From the NCBI GenBank assembly GCA_964628385.1, contig CAZVOD010000010.1, positions 23,058-87,057 of the forward strand: DNA of 64,000 nt, in the 5' to 3' direction. Shown here one piece after another: positions 55,275 to 63,012 of the stretch. A program made the position numbers and the translations under genes. How positions within the stretch are numbered: position 1 is the stretch's first letter; each line of letters begins with the position of its first letter. The notes under the pieces are model-generated. The model searched no databases. It saw only the letters and a program-made list of their open reading frames with translations, and was not told the DNA's origin. The stretch is from JANQPA01 sp964628385. Lineage in GTDB: Bacteria; Bacteroidota; Bacteroidia; Chitinophagales; Saprospiraceae.

Positions 55275-55856
55275 ATGAAAATGAAAAAGACATTAGTGAT
55301 TTTTAGTTTGTGTTGTTGTATGATCAGCCTGATGGCTCAGCACGAGACATTGTTTTCCAGAGTAAGTATCTCGGGGGCCTTTGGAGCGCCTATCATTGAA
55401 ATGAATCACGAGGGAGCGTTCGGAACAGCCTTCGGTGGAGGTGGTGCGCTGGCATTGGAAGATTTCTTTATTGGTGGATATGGAATTGCCAATGCTGATT
55501 TTGAAGGCCTGATTAATGGAGAAAACCTGGATAAATTAGAGCTGGCTCACGGTGGCTTTTGGCTGGGTTATGCGCCTAAATCTTACAAGCTGCTACACTT
55601 TTACACCAGTGCCAGGATTGGCTGGGGAGTTTTAGATGTAAGAATTAATGAAAATGGTACCCGGTTTGAAGACCTGGACAAAATTTTTGTGATGACCCCC
55701 GAAATAGGTATTGAGCTCAATGTCACTTCCTGGTTTAGAATTAGCGGTACGGTTGGGTATCGTTGGGTGAGAGGAATAGAAACCAATCAATTTGTAGACA
55801 GTGACCAGTTTAACGGAGCTATATCCAGCATTAATTTGCGCTTTGGAGGCTTTTAA
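55275..55856 (+). CDS. Small outer-membrane barrel-like protein
   Basis: A signal peptide (residues 1-21) is followed by 170 residues rich in Gly and aromatics with alternating strands (FGGGGALALEDFFIGGYGIANADF, FYTSARIGWGVLDVRI, WFRISGTVGYRWVRG), ending in INLRFGGF, an outer-membrane-barrel end. No family name is recognised. It may be downstream of the FecI/FecR/STN locus but is separated by 185 bases. Confidence 0.72.
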   Translation: MKMKKTLVIFSLCCCMISLMAQHETLFSRVSISGAFGAPIIEMNHEGAFGTAFGGGGALALEDFFIGGYGIANADFEGLINGENLDKLELAHGGFWLGYAPKSYKLLHFYTSARIGWGVLDVRINENGTRFEDLDKIFVMTPEIGIELNVTSWFRISGTVGYRWVRGIETNQFVDSDQFNGAISSINLRFGGF

Positions 55857-55867
55857 GCTCAGTAACC

Positions 55868-55882
55868 TACGAAAAAAGTCTA
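55868..55882. mobile_element. Family 2 right-end remnant
   Basis: TACGAAAAAAGTCTA matches the family right TIR at 13 of 15 positions. It is alone, with no left end found in the adjacent sequence, and lies 22 bases before the truncated head-GIN frame at 55904. Confidence 0.4.
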
Positions 55883-55903
55883 TTAATTAACAAGAAATGC
55901 AAA

Positions 55904-56257
55904 ATGGACATTTTGGATGTAGATGATCGGGAGTTGATAGTATCTGGATCAGGGAACACCGACCTGGCAATAGATGCTGATAATGTTAAAACCAGGATAT
56001 CCAGAAGTGGTGATATCCGTTTGGAAGGCGAAGGAAATGATCTGGAAGCGCGCGTTTCCGGCTCAGGTGATTACGAGTGCTTCGCTGCGGAGTTTTCTGA
56101 TGTAGATATAAATATCAGTGGGCCTGGTAATGCTGAGCTTTTTGTTACAGATAGATTAGGAGTGAAAATATCCGGTAGCGGCCATGTTTTTTATAGAGGA
56201 ACCCCAGATTTGTCAGCGGCCATTTCTGGTTCCGGAGATGTAGTTAATACAAATTGA
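55904..56257 (+). pseudogene. Truncated head-GIN (DUF2807) domain fragment
   Basis: This 117-residue frame consists of the repeating head-GIN signature (ELIVSGSGNTDL, IRLEGEGNDLEARVSGSGDYEC, VKISGSGHVFYRG, AISGSGDVVNTN), a beta-solenoid-like domain. Family members are usually more than 200 residues with a signal peptide, and both the signal and the first half are absent here. It starts 22 bases after a family-2 MITE-like end, which could mark the truncation. I treat it as a remnant, possibly still expressed as a small protein. Confidence 0.65.
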
Positions 56258-56603
56258 TAAATTAAAGTTGAGCTGCCCTAGGCGCTTCTGGGTTATCGAT
56301 TGGGGCCTTACTTTTCGGTAATTCAAGAGAGAATATAAAATTATTTGATAAACCAGGCCCCGATCAGTACAAACATTGTTTAACTTTGCTCTACTATCAA
56401 ATACTCTCACTTTAGATTTGTTTTGCAGGATTAAAATAGTGGAGAAATTGAACGCTTCCATTCTATTTTATTAGCTACAAAACAGGTCCTTTATTTTGGG
56501 AAATTAGTTAACCCAGGTTGGGGTATGCAAAGGGGAGCAGCAAGAATTAGAGCATCTGATTTTTCTGCCAGAACCAGGCAACGCAACTTGAATTAGTTAA
56601 ATA

Positions 56604-57335
56604 ATGAGAAGAGAAATCAACTCCTGGGTAAGCCCGTCCTTGAATAAAAGGATGGACATTGTGACTTATGGCCATTATGGGTTTGCCCTGTTACTTCTAC
56701 CTACGGCAGCTGCTGACTTTTTGGAATATGAGCGTTTTCTTATGATTGATGCCCTGCGTCCTTACATTGATTCAGGGAAAATAAAGGTATTTTCAATAAG
56801 CAGTATTAATTCAGAAAGTTGGCTGAACAACAGCATGTGGCCACGACATAAAGCTATTCGACACACGCAGTTCAACCACTATGTATTCAATGAAGTTATC
56901 CCCTTCGTTAAAAATGCTACGAGTGGCGATACTCCAATTATACTCTGCGGTGCTTCTTTAGGAGCCACTCATAGTGCCAACCTCTTTTTTAAACGTCCTG
57001 ACTTAATTACGGGAGTCATTGCAATGAGTGGTGTATATGACCTGACAACTTACACCAAAGGGCACTTTGATGACGATGTTTACTTCAACTCGCCGGCGCA
57101 TTACCTGCCGCGTCTGGAAGATGATTATTTCCTGCCTATTTTGAGAAATAAAAGGCATATTCATATCGTAGCCGGTTCTGGTGATTATGAAGCACCAGAT
57201 GAATCGAGAAGGCTTTCCGGTATTTTATCAGATAAAGGTATTCCGCATGAGCTGGATATCTGGGGGCATGATATGCGACACGATTGGACAACGTGGCGCA
57301 GAATGCTTCCTCACTACATAGAAACGAGGTTCTAA
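56604..57335 (+). CDS. Putative esterase (alpha/beta hydrolase)
   Basis: This 243-residue hydrolase has the nucleophile elbow CGASLGATHSA (Ser near residue 118). Asp lies in the segment HIHIVAGSGDYEAPDESRRL, and the catalytic His in DIWGHDMRHDWTTWRRMLPHYI. It matches the putative esterase family (esterase D-like). The substrate is unknown. It has no signal peptide, so it is probably cytoplasmic. It is convergent with the anti-sigma gene across a hairpin. Confidence 0.86.
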   Translation: MRREINSWVSPSLNKRMDIVTYGHYGFALLLLPTAAADFLEYERFLMIDALRPYIDSGKIKVFSISSINSESWLNNSMWPRHKAIRHTQFNHYVFNEVIPFVKNATSGDTPIILCGASLGATHSANLFFKRPDLITGVIAMSGVYDLTTYTKGHFDDDVYFNSPAHYLPRLEDDYFLPILRNKRHIHIVAGSGDYEAPDESRRLSGILSDKGIPHELDIWGHDMRHDWTTWRRMLPHYIETRF

Positions 57336-57352
57336 CTGATAAGAGCAGACAA

Positions 57353-57380
57353 TAAAAAAGGGAAGGTAAACTACCTTCCC
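57353..57380 (-). terminator. Terminator for the anti-sigma/sigma operon
   Basis: GGGAAGGTA at 57360-57368 pairs with TACCTTCCC at 57372-57380 around AAC. On the minus strand it is followed by six T (from 57353-57358), so it is an intrinsic terminator for the minus-strand operon at 57512-59733. Confidence 0.8.
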
Positions 57381-57511
57381 TCAATAATGGATACGCCAAA
57401 TTTAGTGATTCTTATTGCTCTTTATGTTCATTGTTTGATGATATAGGCTATAAATTAAAGCAAGCTTTTATATTCTTTGGTGCAATCCGATTGAAATGGG
57501 TTGCACCGGCT

Positions 57512-59107
57512 TTAAAAAATATATCTTAAATTACCAACCATCCCTATACTTTGTGATTCGGCTGTTAACAGCGACTGTTCTGTCCAGTTGGAAATGTTTT
57601 TGTTGAAAGTGGGCATAACCTGAAATTGCACGGCCGGGTGTAAGTCATAAGTAAACCCTATTCCTACACTCATATCGGCAGTTACCTGATTTAGCCCGGA
57701 AAGTTGGCCAGAATTTTGTCTATTGGCATTTAAAGCCAAACTCAGATAACTGCTGGTGGACTGAATATTTTGGACTTCCAGCAAATGCGAATCATGAAAA
57801 TTCAGCATAAAACCACTCCTGACAGTTGCTCTTAGTCTGGATTTGCCAAGTTGATATTCCAAAATCACAGGAATTGTAATCGTTCTAATCTCTTGTCTGG
57901 TTTGTACGGCTACTTCAAAGGTTTCGCTATCATTGAGCACATAATCGTCATTATTTTGCCGAAGGCTCAAACTCACATCTATGACACCCGGAAAGCTATT
58001 CAGCTGATATTGATAATTGAGTTCTTGGTCTGGGGTAGAAGGTAGGTTATGTCCCAGGCGATCTTCTTTTTTCAGAGCTGTAGTGTGTTCATTTTCTATA
58101 CTATAATTCTGCCATAAGATTCCACTGATAACTGAAAAGCCACTATTCAATCTGAGCCCTATTTGTATGCCCCAGTTGGATACTGCTGCAACCGAAGCTT
58201 CTGCGTTTTCTGCGATTGGTATATCGGGATTAGGCCAGGAATTCTCCTTTATTTTTAATTGATGATCCAAATGGAATGCACCCGCAGTAAAGTCCAGGAA
58301 TATTGGAGGCATTTCAAAGCGCTTTCTCACTCTTGGACGAGTTGCCTCTTTTTCCATTTGATAAACAGGAATGCTAATTCCGCGGAGTTGTTCTTTTAGT
58401 GACAAATGCCCAGGAGGGCCAAACCTGCTTGTATACTCTTGATTACTGGTTGCTTGAGAATCACTATTGGCATCTGCTACTGGGATAAAAGGAATGAGGA
58501 GCTTTGTCTCCGCTTCCTGCCTTTTGCCGCTTTCCGGACCTTGATCGATTAATTGACCTACTTTTGTAGTTTGGTTTCTATTGTTAATTTCTTTTACTGA
58601 TGATACTGAAGGAGGAGCACCATCAGTTGAAGTTCCCGGCATAGCTGGCTGGTCGTAGCTATTAGAAGTGGCTGCTGCTCCCCGGTTATTATTGACCTTA
58701 CCTAGATTCGTTTTTTCTTTATAAAGCTGCTCTTCCTTACCTTGAGTTTTCTGCCGATCTCCTTGTTCGACCTTTGTTTTGTCAGTGCTAGGGAGATTGA
58801 CGTCGGTTTCAGTTTCTTCAAAAAGTGCAGGCTTATTTTCTTCAGCGATTGCTTTTTGCTGAACCTGATATTTGAGCTTTTCGATTTGCTGGTGGAAATA
58901 ATTGTATTGAAAAATAAGCAACAAAATACAAATTACAGCAAATGTACCGATCCACCAGAATAGTTTCCGATAAGGCCAGATAGCTCGAGTGGGGGGGATA
59001 CCTGCTTCGATATCTTCCCAGATAGCATCTGGTGGATTTTCCTGGTAGTTGCTGAGGGATTCCCTCAGGAACTGCTCTAATTTATCGTTATGTAAGTTTT
59101 CCCCCAT
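57512..59107 (-). CDS. Anti-sigma-like protein with TM helix and C-terminal outer-membrane-type domain
   Basis: The N-terminus (HNDKLEQFLRESLSNYQENPPDAIWEDIEAGI) is soluble and sits before a membrane helix (about residues 47-66, LFWWIGTFAVICILLLIFQY). A Glu/Lys/Asn-rich linker of about 200 residues follows, then 250 residues of barrel-like strands (QIGLRLNSGFSVISGILWQNYSI, RLRATVRSGFMLNFHDS) ending in NLRYIF. The start is 2 bases after the sigma-factor gene's stop, in the same operon, so I read it as an anti-sigma reaching from cytoplasm to outer membrane. No named family is recognised. Confidence 0.72.
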   Translation of the reverse strand: MGENLHNDKLEQFLRESLSNYQENPPDAIWEDIEAGIPPTRAIWPYRKLFWWIGTFAVICILLLIFQYNYFHQQIEKLKYQVQQKAIAEENKPALFEETETDVNLPSTDKTKVEQGDRQKTQGKEEQLYKEKTNLGKVNNNRGAAATSNSYDQPAMPGTSTDGAPPSVSSVKEINNRNQTTKVGQLIDQGPESGKRQEAETKLLIPFIPVADANSDSQATSNQEYTSRFGPPGHLSLKEQLRGISIPVYQMEKEATRPRVRKRFEMPPIFLDFTAGAFHLDHQLKIKENSWPNPDIPIAENAEASVAAVSNWGIQIGLRLNSGFSVISGILWQNYSIENEHTTALKKEDRLGHNLPSTPDQELNYQYQLNSFPGVIDVSLSLRQNNDDYVLNDSETFEVAVQTRQEIRTITIPVILEYQLGKSRLRATVRSGFMLNFHDSHLLEVQNIQSTSSYLSLALNANRQNSGQLSGLNQVTADMSVGIGFTYDLHPAVQFQVMPTFNKNISNWTEQSLLTAESQSIGMVGNLRYIF

Positions 59108-59109
59108 AT

Positions 59110-59733
59110 TCAGGCCGTAAGTTTTTGTTCTAATAATTTCCGGTAATATGCCTTGGCTCTATTGAGCTGTGACTTTGAGGTACCCACTGAAATATTGAGT
59201 TCTTCTGCTATCTGCTGATGCGTATATCCCTCGAGAACATACAGGTTGAGCACCGTTCTGAATCCAGGAGGCAAATATTGCATCAATTTTATCAATTCTC
59301 CTTCTGTATCGGTATCAAGGGTAGCATGAGCTTGCTGTAAAAAGAATCCAATCTCCCGATCTTCCAACGGAATAAAGATATTCTTCTGGTTACGGATATG
59401 CTGTAAAGCTACATTCAGAATTACTTTCCTGACCCAGGCACCAAGCGGGCCTTCTCCCCGGTATTGATCCAAACACTTGAATACTTTGATAAATCCTTCC
59501 TGGAGCAAATCTTCGGCTTCTTCTCTACCACTCGCATAACGCTGGCAAAGGACGAACATCTTGCCTTTATATCGATCATAAAGCCGCTTTTGGGCTTTCC
59601 GATCCCCCTTCCTGCATCCGTCTAAGATATTTTTTAAATTGGCATCCAAGAGGTAGTCGTTTTCAATTTTTGAAAAGAGCTCACAAATTTTACACTTGTT
59701 TCGCAGAGTAGAATAGTAGAAAAATAATTCCAT
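59110..59733 (-). CDS. ECF-type sigma factor whose 5' end overlaps a MITE-like element
   Basis: Region 2 (QKRLYDRYKGKMFVLCQRYASGREEAEDLLQEGFIKVFKCLDQY) and region 4 (LPPGFRTVLNLYVLEGYTHQQIAEELNISVGTSKSQLNRAKAYYRKLL) are clear. The ATG at 59733 and first 14 codons (MELFFYYSTLRNKC) lie in the MITE-like repeat at 59691-59760. The sequence of the rest starts at ENDYLLDANLKNIL. A TTG near 59649 would give a normal 179-residue factor. The true start is uncertain. It heads the operon with the anti-sigma-like gene. Confidence 0.9.
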   Translation of the reverse strand: MELFFYYSTLRNKCKICELFSKIENDYLLDANLKNILDGCRKGDRKAQKRLYDRYKGKMFVLCQRYASGREEAEDLLQEGFIKVFKCLDQYRGEGPLGAWVRKVILNVALQHIRNQKNIFIPLEDREIGFFLQQAHATLDTDTEGELIKLMQYLPPGFRTVLNLYVLEGYTHQQIAEELNISVGTSKSQLNRAKAYYRKLLEQKLTA

Positions 59734-59760
59734 TTTAGCCTATTCTACGAAATAAGTCTA
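59691..59760. mobile_element. MITE-like element, family 2 short copy, at sigma factor 5' end
   Basis: This 70-bp copy has left end TACACTTGTTTCGCA (14 of 15) and right end TACGAAATAAGTCTA (13 of 15). The ATG at 59731-59733 of the sigma frame is inside it. The interior resembles that of the copies at 39180 and 51456. Confidence 0.75.
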
Positions 59761-59880
59761 TTATTATATCATGGGTAGTTTTCCACCCAAAATGGTTGCA
59801 TGGGTTTATTAAATTTTCTACTATTTCATTCCTCGCCAAAGACTTCGAAGGGAAGTCTGCTGAGTTTACCTGCAAATCAA

Positions 59881-59911
59881 TTGATTTTTTTAAAATAAAA
59901 AGCTATTTTTG
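59881..59911 (+). promoter_or_regulatory. Promoter of rpmE2
   Basis: A TTGA -33-like element at 59881-59884, a 19-base spacer, and the exact -7 TATTTTTG at 59904-59911. An AGGAG ribosome-binding site follows before the ATG at 59938. Spacing and elements fit the Bacteroidota consensus. Confidence 0.65.
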
Positions 59912-59937
59912 CATTCCTTAATTTAAACAGGAGTACA

Positions 59938-60198
59938 ATGAAAAAAGAAATACATCCAAAGGATTACAGAATGGTAGTGTTTCAGGATATCTCAGTAGAT
60001 AAGAGCTTCCTGACCCGTTCTTGTACACCAACGAAGGAGACCGTTGTTTGGGAAGATGGGAAAGAATACCCATTAGTGAAGGTGGAAATTTCCAGCTTTT
60101 CTCATCCATTCTTTACTGGTAAGATGAAATTTATCGATTCAGCAGGACGTATCGATAAGTTTAATAAGAAGTTCGCCAAGTTTGGCAAGAAAAAGTAA
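59938..60198 (+). CDS. rpmE2: 50S ribosomal protein L31 type B
   Basis: This 86-residue protein is a zinc-free L31 of the L31B (RpmE2) type: MKKEIHPKDYRMVVFQDISVDKSFLTRSC and VEISSFSHPFFTGKMKFIDSAGRIDKFNKKF. The four zinc-binding cysteines of L31A are missing, with only one Cys. It is a single gene with its own promoter and a downstream hairpin at 60229-60271. Confidence 0.97.
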   Translation: MKKEIHPKDYRMVVFQDISVDKSFLTRSCTPTKETVVWEDGKEYPLVKVEISSFSHPFFTGKMKFIDSAGRIDKFNKKFAKFGKKK

Positions 60199-60228
60199 TT
60201 CTTCTTTTTACTTTTGGTACAAATCACC

Positions 60229-60271
60229 AAAGGCATTGCTTTCAGAAATTACTTGCTGATTCAATGCCTTT
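60229..60271. terminator. Hairpin between rpmE2 and metG
   Basis: AAAGGCATTG at 60229-60238 pairs with CAATGCCTTT at 60262-60271. It lies between the convergent rpmE2 and metG stops, and may serve as terminator for both, though no long T-tract follows. Confidence 0.55.
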
Positions 60272-60285
60272 AGTTCTATATGTAC

Positions 60286-62409
60286 TTATCTAACAATCAG
60301 GCCATTTCCCCAATTGCCGGATGGATTCACAAAACCCAGTTCGCCTTTCTCATTTTCAACCATTAATATCATACCCTGTGATTCTATACCTTTCAGTTTT
60401 TTAGGAGCCAGATTGGCTACAACAATGACTTGCTGCCCAACAACCTCTTCGGCTTTGAAATATTCTGCAATGCCCGAGACAATAGTTCTTTGCTCCAGTT
60501 CCAAATCAACCGTTAGCTTTAGAAGTTTCTTGGCTTTGGTTACTTTTGCTGCAGCGATAATAGTGCCAGTTCTCAAATCTAACTTGGTGAAGTCATCAAA
60601 TTGTATTGTTTCTTTGATAGGAGAACGCTCTTTGGAGTGCTCGGCTTCTAGAATTGCCTGTAATTTTTCTTTCTGACGCTCTATAATCTTTAAGCGAGAA
60701 TTATCTTTGCGGTCGTAAATCTTTGGAAAGAGGACTTCCGGCTGCCCTACCGTATGAGGAGCCGGTAAGATGTTTTCTCCCTGCTTGAGCCGTTCTAAAA
60801 TTGTGGCCAAATCGCCATTCTGGCTTCCCGGTATTTGAAGTAAATTACGCAGCCTGGCTGCCGTAAAAGGTAAAAAAGGCTCAGATAGGGCACTGATCAA
60901 TGTAACTAGCTGTATACAAGCGCTCATGCAATTGGCTATTTTTTTGCTATCCGGGTTTTCTTTCCAGATAGCCCATGGCGATACTTCCTGCAAGTAGCTG
61001 TTGCCATAAGAAGATATTTCCATTAATAGTAAAATAGCCGGGCGGAAACTAAACTGCTCAATTTCTCTGATCATATTATTAGTCAGATCTATTATCCGGG
61101 GGTGAGCATCAATCAGCGAAACATACTCTTCCGGCACTTTACCCTCGTAATACTTATTGGTCAAGACGATAACCCGGTTAACAAAATTACCGAGATTATC
61201 AGCTAGTTCTTTGTCGTGAAAATCTACAAAGTCATCCCACCGGAAGTCACTGTCCTTGTTTTCTGGTAAATTTCTAATTAGGGCATATCTCAGGGCGTCT
61301 TCGCTATTGGGAAATTCTTTAAATTCTTCCAAATAAGCATGCTGTTCAATACCCCAACCTCTGGATTTTGAAAATTTCTGGCCCTCAAAGTTCAAAAACT
61401 GATTGGCAGGTACGTTTTTAGGTAGCACAAAATCGCCATATGCTTTGAGCATAGCCGGAAAAACAATACAGTGAAAGACAATATTATCTTTACCTATAAA
61501 ATGAATTAACTCTACGTTATCTCCTTTCCAGTAGCTTTCCCAATCTTTTCCATGGTCTTTGGCCCATTGTTTAGTAGCTGAAATATAGCCTATCGGCGCA
61601 TCAAACCATACGTAGAGCACTTTACCTTCCGCATCATCTAAAGGAACCGGAATTCCCCAACTCAAATCTCTGGTTACTGACCTGGCTTTCAAGCCCCCAT
61701 CCAACCATGACAAGCATTGCCCAATAACATGACGCCGCCATTCTTTGGGGTCGTGATGCTGCTCACCATCTAACTGCCCATTGGCAATCCAGTCTCTCAG
61801 CCAGGTTTCATGTTTGTCTAGATTGAAATACCAATGGGTCGTATTTTTTAATACGGGCGCTTTACCACTCAAAGTGGAGCGTGGACTAATGAGCTCCGTA
61901 GGGGAAAGGTCAGAGCCGCAGTTCTCACACTGATCGCCATATGCACTGTCAAATCCACAACGCGGGCAGGTTCCTACAATGTATCGGTCGGCAAGAAATT
62001 GCTCATACGCTTTGTCATAATACTGATCCGTGGAGTGCGCTTCTAATTCTCCCCCCTTGTTGAAGAGTTTGAGGAAAAACTCCTGAGAAGTATCATGGTG
62101 AAGCGCTTCGCTAGTGCGGTGATATATATCAAAAGAAATCCCCAAGCGCTCAAATGAAGATTTGTTTAACTCGTGGTATTTGTCGATGATTTCCTTTGGT
62201 GAAATCTTCTCCTTTTTGGCTTTTATGGTAATAGCAGCTCCGTGCTCATCTGAACCACAAACCCATACGACATCTTTGCCCAAAAGTCTTAAATACCTGA
62301 CGTAAATATCAGCCGGTAAGTAAGCACCGGCAAGATGCCCAAGGTGCAAAGGGCCATTAGCATAAGGAAGGGCAGAAGTAATAAGATATTTGGTAGCTGT
62401 ATCAGACAT
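60286..62409 (-). CDS. metG: Methionyl-tRNA synthetase
   Basis: This 707-residue enzyme has the HIGH-type motif PYANGPLHLGHLAG (residues about 15-28). Zinc-binding cysteines lie in CPRCGFDSAYGDQCENCG (about 145-162). The KMSKS-equivalent loop is GQKFSKSRGWGIE. The anticodon-binding helical domain follows, and an EMAP/tRNA-binding domain is at the C-terminus (about 605-707: KLDLRTGTIIAAAKVTKAKKLLKLTVDL). It charges methionine to tRNA. It is a single gene, with a MITE-like element about 200 bases upstream. Confidence 0.98.
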   Translation of the reverse strand: MSDTATKYLITSALPYANGPLHLGHLAGAYLPADIYVRYLRLLGKDVVWVCGSDEHGAAITIKAKKEKISPKEIIDKYHELNKSSFERLGISFDIYHRTSEALHHDTSQEFFLKLFNKGGELEAHSTDQYYDKAYEQFLADRYIVGTCPRCGFDSAYGDQCENCGSDLSPTELISPRSTLSGKAPVLKNTTHWYFNLDKHETWLRDWIANGQLDGEQHHDPKEWRRHVIGQCLSWLDGGLKARSVTRDLSWGIPVPLDDAEGKVLYVWFDAPIGYISATKQWAKDHGKDWESYWKGDNVELIHFIGKDNIVFHCIVFPAMLKAYGDFVLPKNVPANQFLNFEGQKFSKSRGWGIEQHAYLEEFKEFPNSEDALRYALIRNLPENKDSDFRWDDFVDFHDKELADNLGNFVNRVIVLTNKYYEGKVPEEYVSLIDAHPRIIDLTNNMIREIEQFSFRPAILLLMEISSYGNSYLQEVSPWAIWKENPDSKKIANCMSACIQLVTLISALSEPFLPFTAARLRNLLQIPGSQNGDLATILERLKQGENILPAPHTVGQPEVLFPKIYDRKDNSRLKIIERQKEKLQAILEAEHSKERSPIKETIQFDDFTKLDLRTGTIIAAAKVTKAKKLLKLTVDLELEQRTIVSGIAEYFKAEEVVGQQVIVVANLAPKKLKGIESQGMILMVENEKGELGFVNPSGNWGNGLIVR

Positions 62410-62454
62410 TTGCTGTTTGTGTTTTATTGATGTGTTCCAAGTTTATTATGGTTA

Positions 62455-62486
62455 GCCACAACCGGAAGGATCACCAACGTTGTGGC
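62455..62486 (-). promoter_or_regulatory. Inverted repeat in the metG leader
   Basis: GCCACAAC at 62455-62462 pairs with GTTGTGGC at 62479-62486, 46 bases upstream of the metG start. It could be an RNA hairpin or operator. No T-box or other known riboswitch is recognisable. Confidence 0.35.
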
Positions 62487-62618
62487 TCTAATGTTACTCC
62501 GGCTGGCTATACTTTAGCTAAAAGCGATAAAACCAAATGTAGTATTTTGTTAACTAAATAGCAGGGTAAATAAATCCTGAAATCCGCTTTTTTCCAAAAA
62601 AAGAATAGGAATAATAAG

Positions 62619-62782
62619 TAGACTTGTTTCGCATGTATTAAAATAGGTAAAAATTGATTATTTTTCTCCCACACTGTGCCTTTTATCAGTCGCTTAGCGC
62701 TGCTAGGCTCCCTCAAAAAGCCTTCGTGTGGAAAAAAAATAATTCAATTTTCCCACTATTCTACCCCTGCGAAACAAGTCTA
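62619..62782. mobile_element. MITE-like element, family 2, best-preserved copy
   Basis: This 164-bp element has perfect 15-bp terminal inverted repeats: TAGACTTGTTTCGCA at 62619-62633, and its complement at 62768-62782. The arms pair over most of their length, and the interior around CACACTGTGCC and CGTGTGG forms a hairpin. It has no coding frame. It lies between metG and the small minus-strand gene at 62797. Confidence 0.85.
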
Positions 62783-62796
62783 GTAAAGTGGCTCCC

Positions 62797-63012
62797 TCAA
62801 TCTTCCAAAGGCACAATTGCCACAAGCTTCTCCAACGAAATAGCCAGGCCCGTTTCAGTGACCAGATAAAGCTGGTCCATCTTCTTAAAAATATCTCTGA
62901 TAATAATTTTTGAAGTAATGATTTTATTGGCCGATGGTTTGTAGGTGATTTGGCAAGACATTTTTTTCTGATTTAAATTTTCTACCATATGGATGAGCTG
63001 TTCTTTTTTCAT
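62797..63012 (-). CDS. Small conserved-looking protein of unknown function
   Basis: This 71-residue protein, MKKEQLIHMVENLNQKKMSCQ, reads as an N-terminal helix plus beta-strands (ITYKPSANKIITSKIIIRDIF, LYLVTETGLAISLEKLVAIVPLED). Composition is protein-like and typical of small Bacteroidota proteins. No family is recognised. Its 3' end lies 15 bases from the MITE-like element. It may also be misannotated noise. Confidence 0.5.
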   Translation of the reverse strand: MKKEQLIHMVENLNQKKMSCQITYKPSANKIITSKIIIRDIFKKMDQLYLVTETGLAISLEKLVAIVPLED

